64,000 bases of DNA from Acanthamoeba sp. SK_2022b (taxonomy: Eukaryota; Discosea; Longamoebia; Acanthamoebidae), in assembly GCA_027943245.1 (NCBI GenBank), contig JANDJZ010000153.1, forward strand, positions 1 to 64,000, in the 5' to 3' direction. Of this stretch, positions 12,201 to 21,822 are shown one piece after another. The translations under genes and the position numbers were made by a program. Position 1 is the first letter of the stretch; each line of letters starts with the position of its first letter. The notes below the pieces were generated by a model that worked only from the letters and a program-made list of their open reading frames with translations, had not been told where the DNA came from and made no database searches.

Positions 12201-13033
12201 TGCTGGCGCCACACTCCCGCGCAGCGGTACACACCTCTGCGTACTCGCGGATGTGGGGGTCGCGGCCTTTTGAGCTTACGCTCTCCATCTGCAGGCCCAC
12301 ATTCGATAAGCTTGCGGACATGCTTGCGACATACTACCAACAACTGCACGCCATCCACGACGCCAATAGTGCTCTTGAACACAGCGAGTCAGACATCGAC
12401 CTAGACGATTCAGAAGGTGCCTCATTGGCGCGTTTGTTGTTGTTATTGTTGCGTGCACTGTATGCGAATGTGCTGATTCTTGGAATGCGTAGACGAAGGG
12501 GCCTGGACATCGGATGAAGGGATCACCTACGAGGATTGGCAGCGAAGGCGAGTAAAAGAGGAGGTCAAGTCGTTCATGAAGCAGCTCATCTGTGAGGTAC
12601 ACATGCGCAGTGTTTGATGATAATCTCTCATTCCACCGACTGACAGCGCTCTCTGCAGAGAAACGATGATTTTGAGCTGGTGGCGGGCGCCAACATGGAT
12701 GCCTTCATGGAGCTCAAGGAAGTGTTCGAAAATCGAACCGGTCGGGCGGGTGACGATGGTAGCAACGCTGGTGAACTTGAGGGTACGCTCAATGGCGAGG
12801 ACAAAGCGAGCAAAGGCAAAGAAGTCGAGGGTGTACAGGACGATAGCATCTTGCGCACCGGAAGCGTCGTCTGCTACAGCACATGCTTGGAAAAGGGATC
12901 GGTTGAGGTCTATACCAGGCATGCAGGTGACGCCGCCACCTACGTGCAGGCCGAACCCTTCCTGGCCCAAAGGGATCCGAGCCCATCGAGCAACAAGCAG
13001 AAGAAGGCGCCCACTTACGTCAAAGTTACCTAG
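9216..13033 (+). CDS. Receptor-like protein kinase (TK/TKL type)
   Basis: The start ATG (9216) opens a signal peptide (MSQLHLAGGALLLLLAVVVL). The extracellular part, about 400 residues, has N-glycosylation sites and short 'VAVDPVSSTLFVS', 'DSVKGSLFFAVGSAI' and 'YNPRTDLFYSFV' repeats like NHL/YVTN beta-propeller blades. One membrane segment (LGSLLLLLGLAFVVCGLGW, about 10780-10840) is followed by RKKRRK. The kinase has MAEGAFGKVYKG, VVAVKMF (invariant Lys), HRDIASRN at about 11645, SDFGLAR, WMAPEALKSREYSTKSDAF and a C-terminal CDP...MCW helix. An intron joins FGVLLW to EMMMKKRPWSG. HRDIASRN is closer to tyrosine kinases than to classical Ser/Thr kinases, but TKL cannot be excluded. The cytoplasmic tail (12.3-13.0 kb) is acidic with no known domain. 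TAG at 13031-13033. It probably senses an external ligand. Confidence 0.85.
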
Positions 13034-13180
13034 TAGGCGTGTTGCCCTTTTCATAAAGCGTCCTGGGCTCTACGCAACCTCGTTTTGCCTGGTCTGTCGC
13101 AGGGCAAAAAACTTCTCGACCAATTCCGCGGAAATCAAGTCAACAAATAATACCGCGCCAACAATCAAACATAATTCTTA

Positions 13181-15206
13181 ATGAAGAGGACAGGCAAGGA
13201 GAAGAGAGACGAGATCTGGGACGAGTTGAGCGGATCGTCCGAAGATGAAGACGAAGATGAGGAAGATTTTGCAGAGGAGCAGAGCCAGGAAACGGGGCTG
13301 CTGAATCGAATGGAACAACAATTAGGATCGTTGGTCTTGAGGAGAGGCAAGCAAGAGAATGCCGAGCCAGAAGGAAAAAAAGTAAAGAGCATCCGAATGA
13401 AGGAGAATACAAACAAAACGTTTGACGATGTCCTGTGGCACGAGAAATCCAAGAAGAGCAGAGCCAAGGGAAAGGAGCCCTCCAGCATGGACGAAGAAAC
13501 GTACACCAAGCTCATAGCGTTCAGCGAAGCCGTCAAAAAGATCTCCCTCCTTGTACGCATGCGTGTTCTTTGCCACCCTTTTGCCATCCATCGATTTAAC
13601 TTTTAAAACCGTGGTGGGCGCCACACGCAGCTTAAGGAGAAGAATGGCAGAGGGGACGATGAGCTCCAGACAGAGAGGCTCGTGGCACGACGCCTCTGCC
13701 GCGAGGTCGAGGTCGAGCTTAAGCAGCTGCAGCCTCTCGGCACGTTGTCGGCCGCCTCCACTACCACGAAGACGGTACGGGGCCCAGAAGTTGATGGGCG
13801 ACCCGCATCCAGCGCACGCGAGCAAGAAGAGAACGTGCGATACCGGCGGCTCAAGAGCGAGTTCGAGAAGATGAAACAGAGGTTCGAGGAGATCGACGAC
13901 GCGCTGCGTGAGCGCGAGAAGAATAGCATCAGGGCGCCTCGCAAGGGTCGCAGCAGTCGCGCCCAGGATAGCAAGCCTTCCACTTCGATATTCGGCGAGC
14001 TCAACGGTAAGGCCTTCTCCAGCTGTTTTATGTAGCGCGCTTGGCTTACCGGGGCTACTGCTACTCCACAGTGCTGGACGATTACGACTCTCCTCCCGCC
14101 GCCAGTGGCCGGAGTAGCACGCAACCAAAGCGAGGAGGAGCCGCGAAGGAGGGGTTGGGCACCAGGAGGCCGTCGTCCACAAGAGCGCCTGCGAGCGCGA
14201 CTGCCAGTCGAAGCGGCAAGGCCAAAGCTCGAGACAATGACTTGGAAGAGGAAGAGGAGGACGACGGCGAAGTCGTGGGGCGCCGCAGCGGAACAGTCCA
14301 GCTGCAGAAGCAACCAAAGAAGGGCACGGCGACATCTGGAATCGATTGATGTTAAGGCTCAACTCTCACGTCCCTCTCTCGCTACACAGTTGACATGGAC
14401 AGTTCGCTGCAGACGTTGGAAGGCGAGCTCGAGCAGCTGCTGACCCTGTTCCGGGACTTCAACGAACTCGTCCACGCACAGCAGCCCATGATCGATCAGT
14501 GTATTGCCCCCTCCCCTCTCTTCTCTCGTGATCGTTGTTGTTCCTTTACTGCGGATAGATTTACGCGTGTCCTCCTGGCCAGTCGAAGAGAAGGTGCTGG
14601 CGGCGGAGGAGCAGACCAAGTCGGCCGTCACCGAGCTCGCCACCGTACTACTCCTTTCGCTTTCCTCTCCTTGTCTTTCAAACACCTGACCGCTCTTCCT
14701 CCTTTTCTTCTACACGTTTTGTTCTTTTTTTATTCATTCATTTATTTATTTATTTATTGAAAACCCTGCAGGGCGCGAGCTACAGCGCCTACGGTCTTCC
14801 TCTCGTGGGAGCAGCAGTCGGCGGCATCCTCTTCGGGCCACTCGGCGCTATCGCCGGTACGCGCGGCCCGCTCTACACTGTCCCTTTGGGTGTTGCCCTC
14901 CGTTCTCAAACATCGATTGGCTGGCGTGGTGATGGTTTGTGGCCTGTGGCAGGTGCCAAGGGGATGGCGGCGGTGGGCGTGTGCGTGATGGGCGGGATGG
15001 GCGTGGGCGCCTACGTGGGCCGCCAGATATCGGCCAAGCAGAAGCAGGAGGCCACGCTCATCCTCGAGCGCTACCGCCAGCGCCACTCCCAGCAAGGCCG
15101 CGGCGGCGGCGATGGACAGGAGCTACGAACCCTGCGGCACGGTGACGAAGACGAGGGGTCGTCTTGTGAAAGCGACGACGCTGACTACGACGAATACGAT
15201 CGCTGA
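13181..15206 (+). CDS. STX17: Syntaxin-17-like Qa-SNARE with membrane hairpin
   Basis: The ATG at 13181 follows an AT-rich leader. The N-terminal half is acidic and basic by turns, with coiled-coil stretches (RRLKSEFEKMKQRFEEIDDA) and a low-complexity linker. The SNARE motif lies at about 14395-14640: DSSLQTLEGELEQLLTLF, FNELVHAQQPMIDQ, then EEKVLAAEEQTKSAVTEL. The zero layer is the Gln of HAQQPMIDQ or near it. It is followed by two glycine-rich hydrophobic segments, YGLPLVGAAVGGILFGPLG and MAAVGVCVMGGMGVGAYVG, then basic residues. That hairpin anchor with a LPxVGAxxGG signature is diagnostic of syntaxin-17, the SNARE that fuses autophagosomes with lysosomes. The tail is acidic. It is longer at the N-terminus than animal STX17 (about 300 residues). 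Six exons; two short introns split the hairpin region. Confidence 0.75.
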
Positions 15207-15243
15207 TCGTAGCGCTGGAGTTTTTTTTAACAGGAAAAATGTA

Positions 15244-15249
15244 AATAAA
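15244..15249 (+). terminator. Poly(A) signal of the syntaxin-17-like gene
   Basis: AATAAA within a run of related hexamers (15244-15258) lies 38 bp after the stop codon. This is the expected spacing for cleavage and polyadenylation. Confidence 0.6.
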
Positions 15250-15364
15250 TAAAATAAAAGGATGTACTGGCGATATTTCGATTATTGCTCATTATTTTTG
15301 ATTTATATTGCGCACGTCACCTCCAAACGATTAGGTCTTTCGAACAAGAGACACCACTCAAAAA

Positions 15365-16837
15365 ATGAATGAGGTAAGGCAAGAGGAAATTGATCCGCGG
15401 CTGTCTGTGGACGATGCTGCGTCAGCACCATCAATCGCTGCGAGTGGAGGAGAGGAGGTTGTTATGGTGGAAGAAGACAGCCACGGAAGGAAGCACACAA
15501 CAGGCGAAGGCACAGTGGACGAAGACGACGATGAAGATTGGGTACGGGATCAACACGAGCTAGATTGCCCTTTGTGCCGTGCTCTACTGTTTGAACCCAT
15601 CACGACGTCTTGTGGGCACAACTTCTGCAGGTCGTGCATCGTGCGGTACGTCTCCTTCATCACCTCTTCCTGTTTAATTTATTAATTTGATTTTATTATT
15701 GATTAAATGTAACTCAACGCGGCAGGGCTTTGGATTACAACAATCGGTGCCCTGTGTGTCGGGCTGTGGTCTTCCTGGCGCCCAACCATGCCATCAACTC
15801 TGTCATCAAGAACCTCGCCGCCAACACTTTCCCCAAAGGTTCGCCCTGCGCGCTTCTCCACCTCACCAGGCATCTCCTTATCGCGCTCATGACGTGCTCG
15901 CTGCCTCTCCAAGCAGAGTATCGCCGCCGCATTGCGCAGACCCGCAAGGAGGCGCAGGACCTCTGTCACAACCTCCCGCTCTTTGTTCTCAACGTGGTAC
16001 ACACATACGCGCGCGCATACATTCACACTTGAGCAAGTGAAGCGCCTATGAAGCTCACGCGCTGCCGCGGCCAAACGCGACATCGTCAGGTGCTGTTCCC
16101 GGGCATGTCCCTGGACCTGCACGTCTTCGAGCCGCGATACCGAAACCTCATCGCCCACTCCCTGGCCTCCTCGCGCTGGTACTGCCCACCCCGCTCCCCC
16201 CCAGCGCTCGCTTCCAAAAGCAGCGTGTCCTCATCGAAGCTCTTGCCCTTCTCCTCAACAGTTTCGGCATCATCAACGGTTCGGCCAAGGTACGCTAGCC
16301 CTCTCGGGCTCATCGATCCGAGCGCTCGGTGGGCGAGCACTGACCAAGGGTCTTCTTCGCCTTTTCCTCTCTCTCTCTCTCTCTCTATGTGGTGGTGGTG
16401 GTGGTGGTGGTGGTGGTGGTGGTGGTGGTGGTAGGTGGTGGTGGTGGTGGTGGTGGTGGTGGTGGTGTGCGGTGTGGGCGCAGGTGGGATGTGTGGTGGA
16501 GGTGAACAGCTACCTGCGCATACCGGACGGCCGCAGCTTGCTGTTGGTCAAGGGTACTGATCGCTTCAGCGTCCACAAGCGATGGGAGAGCGCCGAGCAC
16601 GGATACGAAATCGCAGAGGTCACAAATCCCTTCTCTCCACCTCCTGTGCAAGTTGATCACCATCCTCTCTCCCCCTCCCACCTCTCTCCTCTCTCTTTCT
16701 CTCGCTCGCACTAATCGTCGCCTTGCTTATACCGCAACAGGTGGCAATGTTGAATGATGCAGATGAAACAAGTTCGACAGAGACAGATCAGGTAGAAGCG
16801 CTTATTGACTATCCCGTGGCAGCGCTCGCGTCTGAAT

Positions 16838-16910
<73 letters not shown>

Positions 16911-17583
16911 TGTGTGTGTCAGGCTGTTGAGCCCAATACCAGCCAAGTGGCATCAGAGCTGCGAGAGCTAGTCCAACGAAAGCTGCCAGCTTCAGGTATC
17001 CTTAACGCACACCACCTACTGCGCGCATAAAGGTAAGTTGATTATTCAAAACGAACGAAACTGATCGTTGTTTTCTTTTCCATCTTTCTCTTTTCGTGCT
17101 CGCAGCCATGCAGACGTTCCAGCAGCAGCTGGGGCCATTGCCGCAGGCCACCGATCCAAAGGGGCTATCCTTCTGGGTGGCGGCCTACCTGCCCGTGAGC
17201 ATGGCCGTACGTCTCCTGCGCTTGCGCGTGGTGGCAGAGAATGGTGGGCTGACGTTATGTGGGTGAAAATGTGCGCAGGAGCACCAGGAGCTGCTGGAGA
17301 TGACCTCCGTGCGCGAGCGGTTGGTGAAGGAGAAGGACTTGCTGCTCAACCTCACCACGCGCACCATCCAGCAACGGAGAGCGCCCACGGTGGCGCGGCC
17401 GGTCAATCCGAAACGAGGCCTCACCATGCACGTGCTGCTTCTCATTTTCTTCGTCGTCCTCCTCATCTGGTACCGCCTCCCCGCTGTGCGCTCAGCAGCT
17501 GAGACTGCTAACCTCTTCTTCTTCTTCTCAGGACAAGGGCGATCGAGGACGGCATGCAAACGGAGGACGCGTCTGGCGTTTAG
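15365..17583 (+). CDS. LONRF: LONRF-type E3 ligase with C-terminal membrane anchor
   Basis: The protein opens with about 65 acidic residues. A C3HC4 RING finger follows (15562-15790: CPLCRALL, SCGHNFCRSC, then after an intron NRCPVCRA), which recruits E2 enzymes. After a linker (EYRRRIAQTRKEAQDL) comes a Lon N-terminal substrate-binding domain: LNVVLFPGMSLDLHVFEPRY, GIINGSAKVGCVVEV, GRSLLLVKGTDRFSVHKRW, SFWVAAYLP and LLEMTSVRERLVKEKDLL. This RING-Lon order is that of LONRF1-3. No Lon AAA or protease domain is present. The final exons read PKRGLTMH, a 15-residue hydrophobic helix LLLIFFVVLLIW, then (after an intron, donor at 17470) TRAIEDGMQTEDASGV and TAG at 17581-17583. The protein may therefore be tail-anchored, unlike the soluble animal proteins. 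Introns contain GGT and GT repeats. Confidence 0.82.
16388..16465 (+). repeat. GGT/GTG trinucleotide repeat in a LONRF intron
   Basis: About 25 repeats of gtg interrupted once by 'gtaggtg'. It lies between a CT-rich tract and the exon encoding VGCVVEV, hence intronic and close to the acceptor. Confidence 0.9.
16838..16918 (+). repeat. (GT)n microsatellite in a LONRF intron
   Basis: About 40 GT units with one 'gtgtggtgtg' interruption lie between the exon ending ALAS and the exon beginning AVEPNTSQV. Confidence 0.9.
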
Positions 17584-17938
17584 CGGCCAAAGGCCGTTCT
17601 GGGGCCAGAAATCACCTTCGCCTGTATATAAAAATTTGGCCAGTCTGAACGAGAGAACTTTACCCTTTCCCCCAGCTCCCCACAAACGGAAGGAACAACA
17701 GCCATCTGGATACAAGCACAACAGATAACAGTGGGGTGATTGACACCCAACAGGAGGCAGAGAAGGGAGCCCGTATGTTTCACGACACTACGCTCGGCCA
17801 TAACAAGAGACCTCCTCACGCTCTGGCCTTTCTTTATACATGTCCCACTCGTCGCGGTGCCCCACAAAGACCTGATGACCCACGAAAACAACTAGGTTAG
17901 TTGATGTGTGATTGCACTCAGTCACGATGAAGGAGAGT
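17584..17938. other. Convergent intergenic region
   Basis: The 3' ends of the plus-strand LONRF gene and the minus-strand LRR/DUF3990 gene face each other here. I see no further gene and no clear AATAAA, only a short AT-richer patch near 17630. Confidence 0.5.
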
Positions 17939-20752
17939 TCAGCGCAGCACCTTGCAGGCACAGTCATTGATATACTTGGCAGCGTCGTTCGACAATATTG
18001 CGTACTGAATGAATGGAGGATTATGTTCAATCGGCTTTGCTTCCTCCCATTTCTGTCAGGGGCTCAGCAAAGGAGACAGGTTAGCACTGATGAAGTCAAA
18101 TATGATCAGGGAGAGGTGAGGAGGTGATGTGCCTTTGTTTTGGGGTTTTCCAACAAGGGTCCAATAATCAATTCATAGTCATCGGGCGAGGTCTCATACG
18201 GATCCGCGTTCCTGTTGCCGAAGACAAACTGCAAAAGGGGGTTGGCCAAACAGAGCACCAGAACACTGAGACACCACGTACTTGCTGCCACTCCTCGTTG
18301 GCTTCCGGGAAGGTCTTTTGCGGAAAGCGCGCCAGCGACTTGAGGTCCACCGTGAATACCAAATACGCCGGCTCTTCCAATCCCTGTTCAGGGCTCCGCC
18401 TACGGTTCATCCTCCGTGCTTTGTCTCTTGCCCATTCCTGAGCGTGGCTTTCGCTGTTGCCCAGGTAGAACGCGGGGTCGACGGAGAAGTCGGTATTCCG
18501 TTTTCCGACCGATAGGTTGATCTTCAGGAAGATGCGGTTGGCGTGCCCGAGCGTGGTACCATGGTAGAGATCAAGAGTCCTCTCCTCCTCTTCGACACGA
18601 CCCCTCTTTCGTCTTCGATTGGCACCTTCCTCGTCATCGCTGCCGCTGCCATCTTCACTGCTACCTTCGCTGTCGCTTCCACCACTGCTGCTGCCGCTGC
18701 CACTACCACTGCCGCTGCCGCTGCTCCAGAACCTCCCATAAGGCCGTTCTCGTTTGGAGCCGTGTCCATCCTCGGGCTCGTCCACACGTGCGTAGTAGCG
18801 AGCGGCCCAATCCCGGACGCCGGCGTCGATGAGATCGAATGCTAGGCTCTTCAACCCGTGGTGCTGGCGTATGGGCTCGTTCTCGTTGTTCTCCTCTGCG
18901 CAGCTGCTGGCAACCTCCTCCGTGAAGCCGATGGCAATCAGCATCGCGCGGAGGCTCTCCTCTGCCGATGCCATCTCAAGTCAATGACGGACAGACAGCA
19001 GCCAGAGTGGTAGGGACCACGCACCTGAATCGAGCGCACCGGTGGCACGCAGCCGGTCATACTCAAACGTGATCAGGTCCTGGGCGAGGCCGCGCACAGT
19101 CAGGTGGCACGGGAGCGAGCAATAGACTTCCCGGAAGAAGTCGAGCGCCAGACGACCCTGAAGGCCGATGGCAGACATGGCCTTGATGAAGAAGAGGATG
19201 GTTTCCTGCCTTTCGCCCTCGGGCATGCGCCACGAAGAGCCTTCTTGAATGTAGGCAGGAGCCGCGGCAAGGTCAAGCTACGAAAAATAAATGAATTAAT
19301 AATTGAATCTAAAAATGCCAGCGACTGTGGGTGGGCATGTAAGGGCAAGTCTGTAAGGTAACCTCTGCTACTGTTGTGGGAATGACGGCATCGGCAGACA
19401 TGTGCTGTTCTTCCTCTGTCTCGTTTTCTGGCTGCGGTTTAAATTGGAGAGGGGGGTTAGCCAAGCGTTTTTCCGGCACAGGGGCATGTGTGAATGTGCG
19501 CACATTCACCTCCACGGTAGGCGTGGATAGGTCCTCGCTCTGTGGCCCAGGTGCTTTGCTGAGGGGAACTGTGACGGGAGACGGGTCGACAACCATACGC
19601 TTAAACAGTGGAAGTGGTCCACGTGATCAGAAGGTGTGGACGCACAACGAAGGTGAGCCTGGGCTATTGTACCCCATATGGGCCTCTGATGGCAATGGTG
19701 TCCCCAAGGCGAAGAACTCGTATGCCGGAATGAGCCACTGCGTCCCCAAGGATTGAGGATGAAGGATGTTCTGATGATGGCTTGCCTACTTCAGAGAGCT
19801 CGTCATTCTGTAAGCACGAAGAATGTGCACAGATGTACGATGAGCATGGAAAAGAGCTGTCGCAACAGGGGGGAGAGAGACAAACGCACAACGAATGAGG
19901 CAACCCAATCAAAGGTGCGGGTTGCATCCAGTGCTGCCGAAGGGATCCACTCTCCCTCCAAGAAGAGCACTTTAAGTTTGTGAGCCTGATGGACAATATT
20001 TGCCGCGCCACGTTCTGTTGCAGTCTGCCACAACACTCACATGTTGGCCCGTGTGACAAGAAAACGAAAAGAGCGGCTCCTCAAGCAGTACCGTCACGCC
20101 GAGAGATCGCAGTTTGACACGTCCAAGGAGTTGAGCAAGATCGGCTGCGAGCTCGTCCGAAAGGGGATCACCCCGCAGGTCAAGAGCCCAGAGGGTGGGA
20201 GACATGGGCGCCATGTACCCCATGAACCTCAAGTGACCCAAGACATCAACAGAAATTTGCGTGCCGCGCAAATCAAGGGATAATCCCTCTGATGCAGAAG
20301 ACTGCAGTGATTTCAATGCGCCATGAGCGACTTGGGTCTACAACAACAATGACAGGCAGCTCATTAGTATTGACAAGTGTTGGATGGCTCTTCACGCACG
20401 CGTGAGGTACATGTACCTTGCCGAGCCTGAGAAGGAACGGCTCACTGCGAAGGAAGGGGATATGGCGCATGAAAGTTGGAGTGGGATCAGTTCCGCTGAG
20501 ATCGAGCTCCTCCAATCTGAAACACCGATGGATGAATTGACCCAGGGCAGCAGCGTCTTTTTCGGAGCGCATTTTCTGCGTGCAAAGGCATGTGAGCTCT
20601 CTTGAAAGAGAGAGAAGATGCTGCGACAGTAAACCGTAATGCAAGACAAGGAGCGCAAAGTAACATACCCCTTCAATGGAGAGTCTTGTGATTTCATAGG
20701 GATCAATGACGTGCAGATCACTCTTCAAGGCAGAGGTCTCGTGCGGCACAGG
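17939..20752 (-). CDS. LRR protein with C-terminal DUF3990 ADP-ribosyltransferase-like domain
   Basis: The 3' exons (17.9-19.0 kb) encode a DUF3990 fold: TLDLYHGTTLGHANRIF, DFSVDPAFYLGNSESHAQEW, EANEEWQQ/FVFGNR, DDYELIIGPLLENP, then after a probable GC-AG intron KWEEAKPIEHNPPFIQYAIL, ending TGA at 17939-17941. DUF3990 proteins are bacterial and viral relatives of ADP-ribosyltransferases; activity is inferred only. Exons at 19.0-19.6 kb (LAAAPAYIQEGSSWRMPEG; TGALDS/EESLRAMLIAIGF) and a Ser/acidic linker lead to it. Upstream exons (19.7-20.75 kb) look like leucine-rich repeats: FRLEELDLSGTDPTPTF, LSLDLRGTQISVDVLG, LWALDLRGDPLSDELAADL, IRVLRLGDTIAI. Phases fit at 18970/19020, 19265/19350 and 19590/19680; one LRR junction (near 20000) does not resolve. 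The 5' end is uncertain and may run into 20893-21643. Confidence 0.6.
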
Positions 20753-20892
20753 CTGTCCACACAACACACCACCATGTCAATTTGATGGTTGCACTTTGTG
20801 GTGCTGGCATCAGGCGTACCACATCGAGACGAAGCTTATGCTGATGCTTGAGTTTCAATTGTGGTAGACCCTGCAGCACCTAGAATTAGTTG

Positions 20893-21643
20893 TCAGTCGA
20901 AGTGGAAGCAGCTCCACGTGATCGTGCGTGTGCGCCATACCCACGTTCTCAAGGTGAAGGAGGCCACTGCTTCCTTCACCACGACAGCCTGCCACTCGGG
21001 GTTCACAGCAACCACCGCGTCCTCGGCTTTGATCTGTTGTGAAGTCACGAAAGAGGCGGGAGTGAGGTAAACGAGCGTGAAGACATGATCAAAGCAGATG
21101 GACAGGTCGACAGATACCTTGCCAGCTTCGACAACAAGCTCAGCCGCCCTCAGAAGGAGAGCACGAAGAAGGTTTTCATGAGCCTCCAAGTGCAGCTTTT
21201 TTGTTTTTGAACCAGGTTTCTTTGTCAGGGGACAGCGCACAACACCACGGCTGAGGCGAAAGGGAAGACCGTACCCGGTAAAAAGGCCAATAAAACAGAA
21301 AGGCCTCCCTGGTGAAAAATATTAAAAACGATAATCGTCAGTCGTCCTCCACCGGCAGTGCACAAACAAACAAACAAACAGCTGAAGGATTGGGGGGTTG
21401 TACGAGACAATTTCGAAGGCCTCGCGATTCACCTTGATTGCGGTCGGCTCTGTCATGCTCAGAAGCTCCTCCTTGTACTGCTGCTTGTGCTGCTGGCGCG
21501 TCGGATCTCCTTGCAACACGAAATGCAAAAGCCACGCAATTTGGCGCTGGCCTCATTCTCCCCCCCTCCTCCAAAATGCGATCGTCCTTCGCTCTTTCTG
21601 AGCCCTCTCCTGCATTCTTCTTCAATCGCTGCGCCGTCTCCAT
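20893..21643 (-). CDS. Unrecognised coding block, possibly the 5' part of the LRR gene
   Basis: An ATG at 21641-21643 starts METAQRLKKNAGEGSERAKD. A later segment reads KEELLSMTEPTAIKVNREAF. After a GT-AG intron near 21340 comes FIGLFTGYGLPFRLSRGVV, then LTKKPGSKTKKLHLEAHENL and LLRALLLRAAELVVEAGK. An intron at 21035-21115 joins this to IKAEDAVVAVNPEWQAVVV. A stop occurs at 20893, but a donor (gtgggtatg) lies earlier, so the block could splice on. One frame change inside the first exon (about 21500) has no obvious intron. I do not recognise the family. It sits just downstream of CWF19L1 on the same strand, so it is either a small separate gene or the N-terminus of the LRR/DUF3990 protein. Confidence 0.4.
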
Positions 21644-21822
21644 GACAATCCGTGCATTGCCATGACGCCAAGGACATACGCGAAACTGCAATAGAATCCG
21701 GGCAGAAGACCCCAACGACGCATTTGCAGCTGTTGTGACGACGATCACAATCGGATCGCAGCTTTGTTGTGACCTCCTTGTCGTCCGGTTGATGGACCGG
21801 ACACAGGAGGCAGGCCAAACAA

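Noticed and set aside
16711..16971. Open frames encoding (CV)n or (HT)n repeats here and at the other GT tracts
   Set aside because: They are translations of intronic microsatellites, not proteins.
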